A stretch of 64,000 nucleotides of DNA from Mucilaginibacter daejeonensis (GCF_020783335.1 NZ_CP086068.1:3348001-3412000), one strand, 5' to 3'; positions 49,224-59,313 are shown, numbered from the stretch's first letter. A program made the numbers and translations. Notes: generated by a model not told the origin, from the sequence alone.

Positions 49224-50792
49224 TTATTCGCCAATGGGCACACCCAACTTGGTGCTGCTTGAAGCAGGGGTACCAAAGTTTGGTGACCCATCGCTATTCC
49301 AGGTCAGCTTTTGCATACGAGGCGGACGGCCGCCGTTAGGTGTACTGGCCACAGTGCGGGCATGGTAAATGAACCAGTTCTCGGTACGTGACACGCCATT
49401 GGGGTCGGTATAACTGCTGGTGAAGAAGCCATTATGCCCCGGGCCATATACCTGGGCTGCATCGCTCTTTACAAATACCTGCTTTTTGTTGATCCAATTA
49501 GCGGCAACCATTGGATCGGCCCCGGTGCTCAGCTGTATCTGGGCCAGGCAATAGTTGTCGCTACCATAACGGCTGCCCGAGTAGATAATAAATACAGGAC
49601 TGCTGGCATCCTTTTGCAGCGCGATAGGTCCTTCATTCACCCCTGCTCCCAACGAGCCGCTTGGCTCATAACGCTCCCAGTTGTTGGTAGGCGATGATAT
49701 GCGTACTCGTGCACCGCTCACCGTCCATGGGTTGGTCATTGGGGCTATGTACAGGTATTGTTTGTACTTGCTGGCATTGCTATCCCAACCTGACCATACA
49801 AAGTAGTTGCTGGTGCCAATGGTGAGCACGGTACCATCAATGGCCCACTGATCGGTAGTATCAGTGATCTTGCCCTTAAAGGTCCATGTGCCGGTGGTAG
49901 GGTCGCTGTTGGCGTTCTCGAGTACATACATGCGGTGGCTATCAGGCACGGTAGAGCTTTCGGCAGCAAAATAGATGTACCATTTGCCTGATAAGAAATA
50001 AAGCTCAGGCGCCCACAGGTTGGCCGAATACTCCGTACCTGATGGCGGTGTCCAAACGGTGGTCTCAGGCGCTACCGCCAGTAATGACATATCCTGCGTT
50101 TTGGTGATCGATATGCGGTTGCCCTTGGTAGAAAGGAAATAGTAATATCCATCCTTTTGCGCCACATATGGGTCAGGCCTGCTGTTATTATTCACCGGAT
50201 TTTGGAACTCCAGGTTATGGAACTCGAAACGGTCTTGCGTACCGGTAGCGGTGCTCTTTTGCCTGATCTTGGCACCAGCGGTGTTGGTCTCAGGGTCGAT
50301 CACCATTTTGAGGCCGGTGGCTTTGTTGGTGAGCGCGAATACGTTGCCACTGCCCGTATAGGTGATCGTCCAGCGTTGGCTGTCGGTACCGTCATCTGTG
50401 CCTTGAAGCAATATATCGCCCGAGGTGGCTGATGGCGACTTCAAGCACTTGCTGCTGGTCAGGTTCACCAGCTTGTAATAAGTAGCGTCGGTTTTGATCA
50501 CGCGCCATTTTTGCCCATTGTTAGGGAACCAGCCCCACTGCTGGATCTGCTGACCATCGGCCGTAGAGTTTCCGGTAACCTCCATCACCGGGCCATTGGG
50601 TAACGATGATACCCCCCTGATGCGGTAAACGCCGCTATCGATGATGGTACCCAGCGCCGGGGCCGCCAGCGTTTGGATGTTGCCGGCCGCAGGCCCGGCT
50701 ACAGTAGGATCATCGACCACATTGCTCTTGGTACATGACACGGCCATACATGCCACGCCCGCAATGAAAGCAGTAAACACTTTGTTTCTCAT
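49224..50792 (-). CDS. GH43-family lipoprotein with ricin-type lectin domain
   Basis: This exported glycoside hydrolase of about 522 aa probably acts on arabinose- or xylose-containing glycans. The ATG at 50792 gives a lipoprotein signal ending AVSC (Cys20); an upstream in-frame start at 50912 is less likely. A ricin B-like domain with QxW motifs (QQWGWFPNNGQKW, DSQRW; about residues 60-185) precedes the five-bladed GH43 domain. The catalytic triad candidates are Asp in RPDPYV, Asp in AIDGTVL and Glu in VNEGPIAL. It has its own leader region and is separated from the carboxypeptidase gene by a terminator, so it is an independent unit next to the SusCD locus. Confidence 0.92.
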   Translation of the reverse strand: MRNKVFTAFIAGVACMAVSCTKSNVVDDPTVAGPAAGNIQTLAAPALGTIIDSGVYRIRGVSSLPNGPVMEVTGNSTADGQQIQQWGWFPNNGQKWRVIKTDATYYKLVNLTSSKCLKSPSATSGDILLQGTDDGTDSQRWTITYTGSGNVFALTNKATGLKMVIDPETNTAGAKIRQKSTATGTQDRFEFHNLEFQNPVNNNSRPDPYVAQKDGYYYFLSTKGNRISITKTQDMSLLAVAPETTVWTPPSGTEYSANLWAPELYFLSGKWYIYFAAESSTVPDSHRMYVLENANSDPTTGTWTFKGKITDTTDQWAIDGTVLTIGTSNYFVWSGWDSNASKYKQYLYIAPMTNPWTVSGARVRISSPTNNWERYEPSGSLGAGVNEGPIALQKDASSPVFIIYSGSRYGSDNYCLAQIQLSTGADPMVAANWINKKQVFVKSDAAQVYGPGHNGFFTSSYTDPNGVSRTENWFIYHARTVASTPNGGRPPRMQKLTWNSDGSPNFGTPASSSTKLGVPIGE

Positions 50793-51101
50793 AAAATGTA
50801 CATTTAGGTTATTGAATTGGTGAATAAATTGGCTGGTGCTGATCAATAGTTTGCTATGGCTCTCCAATGGTCGCTTCTCACTTCGACCAAAAGGCACATT
50901 ACCGAAAGCCACCGTAGGGAACGCTGGCTTTCAGGCTTTTACCAAAGGAAATCATAAACCGCATGCGATCCGTCTCAAACTTTTGTCGGTTCGTATCAAT
51001 GCGTGATCAGAGCCTGCTAAAGGGTAGAAAAAGAAATAGCCCGATGATCCGTTAATATCGGACCATCGGGCTGTTGTACCAAAGCAAGATCAATGGGTAT
51101 T
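50793..51101. other. GH43 upstream region with inverted repeat
   Basis: This stretch holds the terminator of the M14 operon (51038-51072) and the GH43 promoter. GAAAGCCA (50904-50911) and TGGCTTTC (50925-50932) form an 8-bp inverted repeat 112-140 bp before the GH43 ATG, a possible operator or leader hairpin. No clear -7/-33 pair was found. Confidence 0.5.
51038..51072 (-). terminator. Intrinsic terminator of the sigma/FecR/SusCD/M14 operon
   Basis: AGCCCGATGATCCG (51038-51051) pairs with CGGACCATCGGGCT (51059-51072), 14 bp with one mismatch. On the minus strand it is followed by ATTTCTTTTTC. It lies about 30 nt beyond the carboxypeptidase stop codon. Confidence 0.88.
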
Positions 51102-52361
51102 CTATTTCTGCTGGAGTAAAAGCTTCATCATCTCTTCGGCGGCCACACGGCCCTTTTGTAGCAGTTGCGGCCGGGCGGTGTTATCGCCTACCTCGTAAGT
51201 AAGCGCCTCGGCACCCAGTACCCGGCTAAACCAGCTTTTGGATACATTACCGCCATTGCCTGAAGGTTTGATGTTGGGATTGAAACCTTGTATAGCATTT
51301 TTCATAGCACCTAACCATTTAAGTGTGAAGCCCGGCGCATTGGAAGATGCCGGATCAGCCAGTTGGTTGATGTAAAAAATATCATAATAGGTGGAATGGA
51401 AATCGAGCGCAAAGTAGACACGTGCATTTTGCTGATCGATCATGCGGGTCATGGCCTGCTTTACAGACTGGGTCTCCGGTTGTTCAAAATTTTCCCAGTC
51501 GCGGTTCAGGTCAACACCGGCAGCGCTGTGGCGCCAGTTGCCTTCATCCACCCCGTCGGGGTTAAGCATCGGGAACAATACCAATTCATACTGCTGCCTG
51601 AAGCTTTCCGCCAATGCTGAGTTCCCTGTCACCGTGCGCACGAACTCTTGCATGGCCATATAACCGGTCACCTCAGGTGGGTGTTGGCGACTTAATACCA
51701 CTACCAGCTTCTTACCGTCGCTGCCTTTAGTGGTCAGCATATAGATCGGTTTGCCCATGAGGCTCGTACCAACTCTTTGCCTGGTGATAGAGGCATTGGC
51801 GCTGGCCAAGCTATCCATCCAGGCGTAACTCATGGCCGAGCTGATCACCTCTTGTGCAGCAAGGGTGAGCGTGTCGCGCCCCACGGTAACCTTAAAGCTG
51901 GCCTGGTGTTCGTTGGTGCTTATCGTGACCGGCAGATCCTGCCAGTGCTTTCCATCAGCACTTTGTTTGGGGTTGTAACGATGCTTGGTGGTCGGATAAT
52001 TTAGGGTGAAGTAAATGTTACGACTCGTTGCCGACCATACCTTGAACGCATACCACGGGCTCGGGTTCACCGGCTCATTCTCGGGTAATACATCTACCTT
52101 AAAGGTACTGTCGTTCACCTGCGATACGTCGTTTGCCCGGGCCGATGCAAAGCGGTTGTTGATCTTGATCCGGCCGTTATTAAAAGTCCACTCCTGCCGC
52201 TTTTGCAAGCTGATCTTGACCTTAGCATTATCAGCCGTCGAGGCCACTCCTACCTTAGCTGTATGGCAGCCGGTCTGTGTAGCCACCGCCAGCCATAAAA
52301 GTCCTAATAATCTAAAGGACCGCCCATTGAGCGGTCCTTTACTATGAACTAAATACAACAT
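51102..52361 (-). CDS. M14-family zinc carboxypeptidase, lipoprotein
   Basis: This 419-aa exported metallocarboxypeptidase has a lipoprotein signal ending QTGC (Cys32) and an N-terminal beta-sandwich like that of cytosolic-carboxypeptidase relatives (KWTFNNGRIKINNRF-type region). The M14 catalytic domain has HPPE as the HxxE zinc motif, LFPMLNPDGVDEGNWR, GVDLNRDWENF, DFHSTYYD with the third zinc ligand His and YEVGDN with the catalytic Glu. It follows SusD by 8 nt in the sigma/FecR/SusC/SusD operon and probably trims C-terminal residues from peptides captured by the importer. Confidence 0.93.
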   Translation of the reverse strand: MLYLVHSKGPLNGRSFRLLGLLWLAVATQTGCHTAKVGVASTADNAKVKISLQKRQEWTFNNGRIKINNRFASARANDVSQVNDSTFKVDVLPENEPVNPSPWYAFKVWSATSRNIYFTLNYPTTKHRYNPKQSADGKHWQDLPVTISTNEHQASFKVTVGRDTLTLAAQEVISSAMSYAWMDSLASANASITRQRVGTSLMGKPIYMLTTKGSDGKKLVVVLSRQHPPEVTGYMAMQEFVRTVTGNSALAESFRQQYELVLFPMLNPDGVDEGNWRHSAAGVDLNRDWENFEQPETQSVKQAMTRMIDQQNARVYFALDFHSTYYDIFYINQLADPASSNAPGFTLKWLGAMKNAIQGFNPNIKPSGNGGNVSKSWFSRVLGAEALTYEVGDNTARPQLLQKGRVAAEEMMKLLLQQK

Positions 52362-52369
52362 GGAAAAAT

Positions 52370-53869
52370 TTACGGGTTTTGGTCACCAGGTTCGATAGCC
52401 GGGTTAGAGTTGATCTCGTCTTGCGGGATGAGCCATTGCCATGACGGGTCGCCAGCGGCCACGAACAGGATGTTGGCCACATCTACTTTGTGGTTGGCAT
52501 TACGGCGGTCAAGATCAGCGTTTGTACGTTTCAGATCCAAAAAGCGGAAACCTTCGCCCCAAAGCTCAATGCGGCGTTGAACCATGATCTCATCGATCAG
52601 TGCGGCGCCGGTCTTGGTGCTTAGGGTATAAGAAGCATCACGATTTTTGGCCAACGGCAACAGCGCTTGTGCGGCAGCAGCATTGTTACCACTGCGGGCC
52701 TGGGCTTCGGCTTCGATCAGGTACATCTCAGCTATACGCATGTAAGGGATGTCGCCTGCGCGGGTAGCCACATCAGGTACCAGGAACTTGCGGTGCATGT
52801 AGATCACCTTGGTTTGACCTGATATGTTGGGGAAATTATCGCGATCGGCTGCGGTACCGTTCCACCAAAGTTTTTTGCGAATATCGGTAGACGAGATCTT
52901 GGCGTACAACAACGAGTTGATCAATTTAGGGTTAACGCGGGTAAAGGCAGAGTTAAAGTTTGCTGACATATACGCATAGAACGACCCATAAGTTGGAACC
53001 TGATCGGCGGGCTGTATGATACCCCACATCCATTCCGGATTGTTGATATCGGTAAAACCGGCGGTGTATTGAGTGTTGCTCATCAGGTTGTCGATACCGG
53101 CACGAGCCTCCTGTGCAAATTTGATGGCTGAGGCCCAGTTCTGCATCGTTAAAGCCACGCGGGCCTTGAAGCCTTTGGCCACGTTAATGTTGATGTGCGT
53201 TTTGGCGCTGCCGGTACGTGCGGCTGGTGTTTTGGCCAGCGCAACTATGGCATCATCAAGGTCCTTGTTGATCTGGGTGTATACCGCCTCAACGGTAGAG
53301 CGTGGCTGACCTTCGGTAGTGGTGGTGATCACGATCGGGATGCCGGGCTGTGAGTTGGTAGCACCTGCACTGTAACGTTTACCGTACAACTGCACCAAAT
53401 TAAAATGCGCCCAGGCACGCAGGGCCAACGCCTCCCCTTTGATCCCCGATTTGGTAGCGGCATCGCCCTCTACTCCATCTATACGCTCGATGATCTGGTT
53501 AGCGTTCGATATCACGATGTAATAAAAATAGTAAGCAAAGCCGTTCACGTTATCATCGGCCGAGTTGCGGTGTGCCAGCCAGCGATATGACTGGTAATGA
53601 TAAACGTATGAGGCATTGGTACGCACGTAATCCTCGCCCATGGCGTCGAGGTTGATCATTATTGCGCCATGACCATCGCGGTGCTGGTTGGTGTATTGGG
53701 TATAAAGTATACGGTAGATACCGTTAAGCGCCTTTTGCGCATTGCCTACCGATACAAAAGCTGTCTCGTCAGATATACCACCGGTTGGGTTGGTGTCAAG
53801 CGCTTCTTTGCTGCACGAGAACAACAGGAACAGGGTACAAAAGGAAATGACCGATCTGATGTGTTTCAT
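52370..53869 (-). CDS. SusD/RagB-family outer-membrane lipoprotein
   Basis: This 499-aa surface lipoprotein has Cys19 in LLFSC and is the partner of the SusC protein upstream. SusD-like regions are ISDETAFVSVGNAQKALNGIYRI at the N-terminus, EALALRAWAHFNLVQLYGKRY and IRMRIAEMYLIEAEAQARSGN-type TPR helices, VQRRIELWGEGFRFLDLKRT and LIPQDEINSNPAIEPGDQNP at the end. It begins 11 nt after the susC stop codon. The adjacent M14 carboxypeptidase suggests a peptide or protein substrate. Confidence 0.95.
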   Translation of the reverse strand: MKHIRSVISFCTLFLLFSCSKEALDTNPTGGISDETAFVSVGNAQKALNGIYRILYTQYTNQHRDGHGAIMINLDAMGEDYVRTNASYVYHYQSYRWLAHRNSADDNVNGFAYYFYYIVISNANQIIERIDGVEGDAATKSGIKGEALALRAWAHFNLVQLYGKRYSAGATNSQPGIPIVITTTTEGQPRSTVEAVYTQINKDLDDAIVALAKTPAARTGSAKTHININVAKGFKARVALTMQNWASAIKFAQEARAGIDNLMSNTQYTAGFTDINNPEWMWGIIQPADQVPTYGSFYAYMSANFNSAFTRVNPKLINSLLYAKISSTDIRKKLWWNGTAADRDNFPNISGQTKVIYMHRKFLVPDVATRAGDIPYMRIAEMYLIEAEAQARSGNNAAAAQALLPLAKNRDASYTLSTKTGAALIDEIMVQRRIELWGEGFRFLDLKRTNADLDRRNANHKVDVANILFVAAGDPSWQWLIPQDEINSNPAIEPGDQNP

Positions 53870-53880
53870 GATCTTACTGA

Positions 53881-56800
53881 TTATAAAGTGATGTTGAGGC
53901 CTAAAGTAAGTATACGGGTCGGGGCGTAAGTGTACGATGACACACCGGTGAACGATTGTGTTGGATCTAAACCTTTACGTTTCGACAGGATGAACAAATT
54001 CTCACCGGTGAAGAAACACTGTGCACGGCTTACACCTGCCTTAGAGCTCACGGCACGCGGTAAGGTGTAAGTAAGCGATGCGGTACGCAGGCTCACTGCC
54101 GAAGCATCGATCAGCCAGCGGTCGCTATCATACATCGTGGTGCCTGTGTTGCGGATAGGCACATCGGTGATGTCACCGGGTTTTTGCCAGCGTTTCAAGG
54201 CATCTATATGCAGGGCTCTGCCGTAAGACCCGTTGTACATCAATGACTGGTAATCAGAGTCAAATGCCCTGCCACCTACCTGGTACATCAGCAAAAAGTT
54301 AAGTGAAAAGTTCTTATAAGTGAATGTGTTACCCAAGCTGCCATAAAAGTTCGGAATAGCCGAGCCTACATAGCGATACAAAGCGGCATTAGCATTGCTG
54401 GTCACGCGGTCGCCGTTGCTATTGGTGAAAGCAGAGGCATCGGTGGTAACGTCCGGGTCGGCATAATATAGTTCCAAACCATTGTCGGGGTTAACGCCGT
54501 ACCAGTCGCGTAGCCAGTAATCATAAACGGAGTGACCCACTTGGCGGTTCTTGGTACCGCTGATGATCCTATCCTGGCCTTCAGGCAATTTGGTGATACG
54601 GTTCTTAAATTTGGTCCAGTTCACCGCCACGTTCCATACAAAGTTCTTGCTACGGATCGGGTCGCCGCTCAACTGGATCTCGAAACCGCTATTATTCAAG
54701 CTACCTATATTTTTAGGCTGACTTGTACGACCAGTTGATAGTGCTAGGGGCACGTTGAACAGCAACTTCCGCGATCCACGCCTAAAGTATTCTACAGTTC
54801 CATTGATACGGTTTTTGAACAGACCAAATTCCACCGCTACATCAAAGGTCTGATTTATTTCCCATTGAACGTCCTCGCCACCACCTACAGTGCGGCTTTG
54901 GGTCATGCCCGGTTCAGAGTTGTTGTTGTTACCAATGTTGTAAAAAGATTGATAAGGGTAAAAACCTATCTGGTTAGACCCAACCTCACCGTAAGATGAA
55001 CGCAGTTTTAACAGGTCTATCCAGGTATATGGTTTCATGAACGACTCATTGTGGATCTGCCAGCCACCACCTAATGACCAAAAAGTACCCCAACGAGACG
55101 ACGCCGCAAAACGGGATGAAGCGTCGGTACGCAACGATGCGGTAAGAAAGTAGCGATTATCATAACTGTATTGAAAACGGGATAAAAAACTTTCTAACTT
55201 ATCTTCGTCGACACTTGACTCGGCCACAGCAGGGTTGGCATAATTATCTAATTCCACAGGACCATCCACTACCTGATTATCACGTCGAGCTGTAAGGCTA
55301 ACAGATCTATAGGTGTAATATTCGTGTCCTGCCAAAGCATCGATACTATGTTTACCATAGTTTCGGTTGTAATTTAAGAGCTGATTAATAGTAAGTGTTT
55401 GGCTTTTAGTGTTGGTACGTGAGGTACGGCCGTTCACGCTCACACCATCACCAATGGTGGGATTACGGTAGAACAGGTATTCGTAATTGTTCACATCTAC
55501 CGCCAGGTTGGCTGTAGCTTTTAAGCCAGGCAATAGCGTTACTTCGAGGTAAGTACGCCCACCGATAGCGTTACGTTTGTTGTAAAGCTGATTCAACATG
55601 GTCTCGGCAACGATGTTACGGCCTTGAAAGACCGGGCGCAGTTCGCCGTTGTCGAACGCTTTGTTGCCGGTAGCGTCATACACATAGTTACCTTGTGCAT
55701 CATGCTTGTAAACAGGATATATAGGAGCCATTAAAAGGTCTACATAGAATGGGTTCTCATTGATACCGGCATCCTCATTAGCTAAAAGCGTTTTAGAGAT
55801 GGTACCCGACATATTGATACCTGCCTTTAACCATTTTTTGGGGCTAAGGTCGAGTTTGGCACGGCCGGTGATCCTGTTAAAATCACTGCCTTTGCTATAA
55901 CCTTTATCGTTCAGGTAATCTACCGATCCATAGTAGCTTGACCTTTCGGCACCACCACGTAGACCTAACGAGTAATTTTGCCTTACACCGGTCTGCTGCA
56001 TGGCTTTACGGAAGCTTAGGTCATCAGGGTAAAGGAAAGACGCCGATGGGTTGATGGTACCATCGGTACGCACGATCTGGTTGTCAGGCACATTAAAAGG
56101 GTTGTATACCAATTGGCTCTTCACGTTATCGGTGGCCGATTGGTTAGCCACTGCCAATGCCTGACCATTGGCCAAATACTGGTTACGCATCGATTCCCAT
56201 ATTAACGGGTAGTATTGAAAAGCGTCCACCTTTTCATAATTTGCCAAACCGCGGGAGGTGATACCGCCTGTAGCACGAGCCTCGATCACATCCTTGTTCT
56301 TAATACCGGATTTAGTGGTGATCAACACCACGCCGTTGGCTGCGCGCGAACCATATAGAGCCGTAGCGGCCGCGTCCTTCAATACCGATATACTTTCAAT
56401 ATCGTTAGGATTTAGGTTATTGATCGCGCCGCCAAAAGGAGCACCGTCCACCACATATAATACGTCAGTACCGGCATTTATCGATCCAAATCCTCGAATA
56501 CTCACGCCTACACCCGAGCCTGGTTGCCCGCTGCCAGTGGTGGTCTGTATACCAGGTGCTGCACCTGCAAGGGCCGTGGTAACACTAGTAATAGGGCGTT
56601 TTTCGATCTCTTTTGCACCAATGGTTGCCACTGAATTCGTGAGCGCTCCGCGTTTAATAGTACCATAAGCCTGCACCACAACTTCTTCTAACTGCTGATT
56701 GCCTGGTATCATCTTTACATCGAGCGAGTTACCACTACCAACCTCTACTTCGCGGGTAATGAAGCCGATATATTTGAACACCAGCACATTGTTGCCACTT

Positions 56801-57330
56801 GGTAAATTGATCGCGTAATGACCGTTAGCATCGGTCATTACAGCGCCCGACCGGCCTTTTACCGATACCGTGGCACCGATCACCGGCTCATTATCTGTTG
56901 ACGAGGTCACCTTGCCTTCGATCGTTCTATCAGGGGCGTTGCGGATGATGGGCATGGTCTTAACGATGATGGCCTGGCCGCTGATCTCGTAACTAAGCGG
57001 TTGCTCGGCAAAGATCTTTTTTAGCGTACCCTCCAGCGTTTCGTTATGCACATTGATGGTCACCGGCCTCGAGCGTTCCAACACTTCATTATTGTAGATG
57101 AAGTCCTGACCGGTCTGTTTACGTATCTCCTTAAAAACTTCTTTTAAGGTAGCGTTGCGGATAGAGATACTGATCTTTTGTGCGTAAGCGATAGCATTGG
57201 CTTGCAGTACCAGCATCATGACCAGCACAGTGATCATTGGCCTTGCCATGCGGCTGGCGTCCCATGACCGGCTTTTTTTTGGCCATAGGGGTAGTAAGGC
57301 CCTTTTTTTAAAGGGTAAACAATTGATCAT
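53881..57330 (-). CDS. SusC/RagA-family TonB-dependent receptor with STN domain
   Basis: This 1149-aa outer-membrane importer has a long basic N-terminus and signal segment (MITVLVMMLVLQANAIAYA). The STN domain (about residues 50-125: SIRNATLKEVFKEIRKQTGQ, ending AIIVKTMP) is followed by CarboxypepD_reg (GKVTSSTDNEPVIGATVSVK), a plug (SIRGFGSINAGTDVLYVVDG; VLKDAAATALYGSRAANG) and a barrel ending TLGLNITL. The STN domain should signal to the FecR protein encoded 127 nt upstream. It heads the SusC, SusD, M14 carboxypeptidase part of the operon. Confidence 0.95.
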   Translation of the reverse strand: MINCLPFKKRALLPLWPKKSRSWDASRMARPMITVLVMMLVLQANAIAYAQKISISIRNATLKEVFKEIRKQTGQDFIYNNEVLERSRPVTINVHNETLEGTLKKIFAEQPLSYEISGQAIIVKTMPIIRNAPDRTIEGKVTSSTDNEPVIGATVSVKGRSGAVMTDANGHYAINLPSGNNVLVFKYIGFITREVEVGSGNSLDVKMIPGNQQLEEVVVQAYGTIKRGALTNSVATIGAKEIEKRPITSVTTALAGAAPGIQTTTGSGQPGSGVGVSIRGFGSINAGTDVLYVVDGAPFGGAINNLNPNDIESISVLKDAAATALYGSRAANGVVLITTKSGIKNKDVIEARATGGITSRGLANYEKVDAFQYYPLIWESMRNQYLANGQALAVANQSATDNVKSQLVYNPFNVPDNQIVRTDGTINPSASFLYPDDLSFRKAMQQTGVRQNYSLGLRGGAERSSYYGSVDYLNDKGYSKGSDFNRITGRAKLDLSPKKWLKAGINMSGTISKTLLANEDAGINENPFYVDLLMAPIYPVYKHDAQGNYVYDATGNKAFDNGELRPVFQGRNIVAETMLNQLYNKRNAIGGRTYLEVTLLPGLKATANLAVDVNNYEYLFYRNPTIGDGVSVNGRTSRTNTKSQTLTINQLLNYNRNYGKHSIDALAGHEYYTYRSVSLTARRDNQVVDGPVELDNYANPAVAESSVDEDKLESFLSRFQYSYDNRYFLTASLRTDASSRFAASSRWGTFWSLGGGWQIHNESFMKPYTWIDLLKLRSSYGEVGSNQIGFYPYQSFYNIGNNNNSEPGMTQSRTVGGGEDVQWEINQTFDVAVEFGLFKNRINGTVEYFRRGSRKLLFNVPLALSTGRTSQPKNIGSLNNSGFEIQLSGDPIRSKNFVWNVAVNWTKFKNRITKLPEGQDRIISGTKNRQVGHSVYDYWLRDWYGVNPDNGLELYYADPDVTTDASAFTNSNGDRVTSNANAALYRYVGSAIPNFYGSLGNTFTYKNFSLNFLLMYQVGGRAFDSDYQSLMYNGSYGRALHIDALKRWQKPGDITDVPIRNTGTTMYDSDRWLIDASAVSLRTASLTYTLPRAVSSKAGVSRAQCFFTGENLFILSKRKGLDPTQSFTGVSSYTYAPTRILTLGLNITL

Positions 57331-57457
57331 AGAAGAGCATTTTGGGGTTAATTAATAGCGTTCAAGAAATAGGGCCCCATCACAATTCCGGTTCACCGGT
57401 ATCCCGTACATGCGATGGGTCAGTATTATTTTATTTTGCTTTATTCATTCAAAACGA

Positions 57458-58645
57458 TCATTTACTTTTTACGATCACCTGGTTGTCAGCCAGTTCAAGG
57501 TCCACACCGCCGGTAGACCTCAATAACTCAAGTACTCTGGATAATCTATAGTTTCGCGAGATCATACCCGTAAATTTGACCGATGGCTTAGGCCCCTGAA
57601 ATTCCACATCGATATTGTACCAGCGTTTGATCTTGTTCATCACCTTTTCCATACTGGCGTTGTCGAATTGAAAATAGCCGTTCTTCCAGTCTATCGCCTC
57701 CTCCACATCCACATCCTTCAGAGCGATCATGTCGTCATGACGGTTAAAGGACGCCTGTTCGCCAGGTTTTAGCACCGTCAGTTGTTTGCCTACGGTTAGT
57801 TTCACCGAGCCCTCGCAGAGGGTCACCTCGCTTAGGTCCTCATCAGGATAGGCCGAGATATTGAAATGCGTACCCAGCACCTGCACCACCGAACGGCCGC
57901 TTTTGACCATGAAAGGATGGCTGGCATCTTTAGCGATCTCGAAGTAAGCCTCCCCTTTCAATTCAACCTCACGGGTGGCACCGGTAAACGCGGCCGCATA
58001 GGTCAATGAAGAGTTCGAGTTGAGCCATACCTTACTATTGTCAGGCAGTACGAGCATATACTTGCCCCCGGCCGGTACAGTTAAAGTATTGGGTAGCGGC
58101 ACCGCCTTACCTTTAGAGCCGTCGGCCGCGTTATAGCTAAGCTTGCCTCCTTCCTGTTGTTCTATCAGGGTAGTACCCTGTTTGGTCAGCACTCCTTTGC
58201 CGGCGTTATCCAAAACGATGCGGGTACCATCGGCCAGTTGCAATACTGCTTTGTCGGTACCTGGAGATACATCCTTTTTGGTCGGTATCTTGACCATGTG
58301 TTGCTGTGCAGGGCCATCACGCTGCACCAACCACCATGACAAGCCTGCGGTGCAAAGCATCACCACGGCAGCGGCGGCCGCCAGCTTACGGCTGAACATG
58401 CGCCTGATGTTACCTCCGCCATTTTGCTGACCTACGATGTTGGTATAAATAGTATCCCAATCTACCTGATGCACATCGGCGCCCGGCGAAAGTGACCTGA
58501 GCTCGTCTTTCATGCGCTCTTGCATCAGCTCATCATAAGCCGGATCTTCTATATAGGTAAAGAACTCGGCGAACTCCTCGGGAGAGCACTCCTTGTTCAG
58601 GTACCGGTCAAGCAGATAGTTAAACCTTGTGTTGTTCAATTCCAT
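57458..58645 (-). CDS. FecR-family anti-sigma factor
   Basis: This 395-aa protein has a cytoplasmic helical N-terminus (FNYLLDRYLNKECSPEEFAEFF), a membrane helix (LAAAAAVVMLCTAGLSWWLV, about residues 88-107), a FecR domain (YMLVLPDNSKVWLNSNSSL, GEAYFEIAKDASHPFMVKS) and a C-terminal DUF4974 segment (NASMEKVMNKIKRWYNIDVE). It keeps the upstream ECF sigma factor inactive until the STN domain of the SusC protein signals. It lies 77 nt after the sigma gene. Confidence 0.95.
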   Translation of the reverse strand: MELNNTRFNYLLDRYLNKECSPEEFAEFFTYIEDPAYDELMQERMKDELRSLSPGADVHQVDWDTIYTNIVGQQNGGGNIRRMFSRKLAAAAAVVMLCTAGLSWWLVQRDGPAQQHMVKIPTKKDVSPGTDKAVLQLADGTRIVLDNAGKGVLTKQGTTLIEQQEGGKLSYNAADGSKGKAVPLPNTLTVPAGGKYMLVLPDNSKVWLNSNSSLTYAAAFTGATREVELKGEAYFEIAKDASHPFMVKSGRSVVQVLGTHFNISAYPDEDLSEVTLCEGSVKLTVGKQLTVLKPGEQASFNRHDDMIALKDVDVEEAIDWKNGYFQFDNASMEKVMNKIKRWYNIDVEFQGPKPSVKFTGMISRNYRLSRVLELLRSTGGVDLELADNQVIVKSK

Positions 58646-58722
58646 GCAGACACATTAAATGTGTTGTTTAAAGATATAGAGTACATTAAGGGAGAAAAGG
58701 ACCGGAAAAAATGTAACTTTTT

Positions 58723-59313
58723 TCAATTTTCCATGAACCAGGCCACCAGGCCCAGTACTCCGGCGCATTGTTCAAGATAGGTACGCAGGAATTTGAGCAC
58801 CTCAACAATGATATTCTTTACACGGCTTTTGGATAGCCCTGTTTGTTCGGCGATCTGCTCATGGCCCAAACCTTCGTAACGGCTAAGCTTGAAGATGTAT
58901 CGTTTTTGCTCAGACAGCATGTTCAGCGCATCCTTGATCATGCGGTCGCTGTCGCGCAGGTGCATGAGGTCGTCGGTGGAGTTATGGTCTTCTTTCAGGT
59001 TGGCCCACACCTCTTTCATCAGCTTTTCGCTTTTGGAGGCTTGCTTGAGGTAATGAAAGGTTTTGTTACGAACTACGGTATAGATATAATTACGCGGATG
59101 TTCAATATTATTGAGCGTATAGCGGTTCTGCCATAAGGTGAGGAAGGTATCTTGTAATATTTCCTCGGCATCGGCCCTTGAATGGGTAAACCCTACGATA
59201 AAGGTATAGACCTTGGTCTTATACAGGTCAAATACGCGCCTAAAAGCGATCTCGTTGCCTTTTGCTATCTGCTCAAGCAGCACTTTTTCGCCAATGAGGT
59301 CATAAGTAGCCAT
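58723..59313 (-). CDS. ECF-type RNA polymerase sigma-70 factor
   Basis: This 196-aa sigma factor has region 2 (FRRVFDLYKTKVYTFIVGFT, ADAEEILQDTFLTLWQNRY, PRNYIYTVVRNKTFHYLKQ) and region 4 (LNMLSEQKRYIFKLSRYEGL, GHEQIAEQTGLSKSRVKNII). A hydrophobic C-terminal tail (CAGVLGLVAWFM) is present. It leads the sigma, FecR, SusC, SusD, M14 carboxypeptidase operon and is preceded by an intrinsic terminator, so it has its own promoter. Confidence 0.95.
   Translation of the reverse strand: MATYDLIGEKVLLEQIAKGNEIAFRRVFDLYKTKVYTFIVGFTHSRADAEEILQDTFLTLWQNRYTLNNIEHPRNYIYTVVRNKTFHYLKQASKSEKLMKEVWANLKEDHNSTDDLMHLRDSDRMIKDALNMLSEQKRYIFKLSRYEGLGHEQIAEQTGLSKSRVKNIIVEVLKFLRTYLEQCAGVLGLVAWFMEN

Noticed and set aside
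57376..57419. CCCATC/GATGGG pairing enclosing CCGG-TTCA-CCGG between fecR and susC
   Set aside because: The stems are only 6 and 4 bp with large internal loops; could be leader structure but support is too weak to list.
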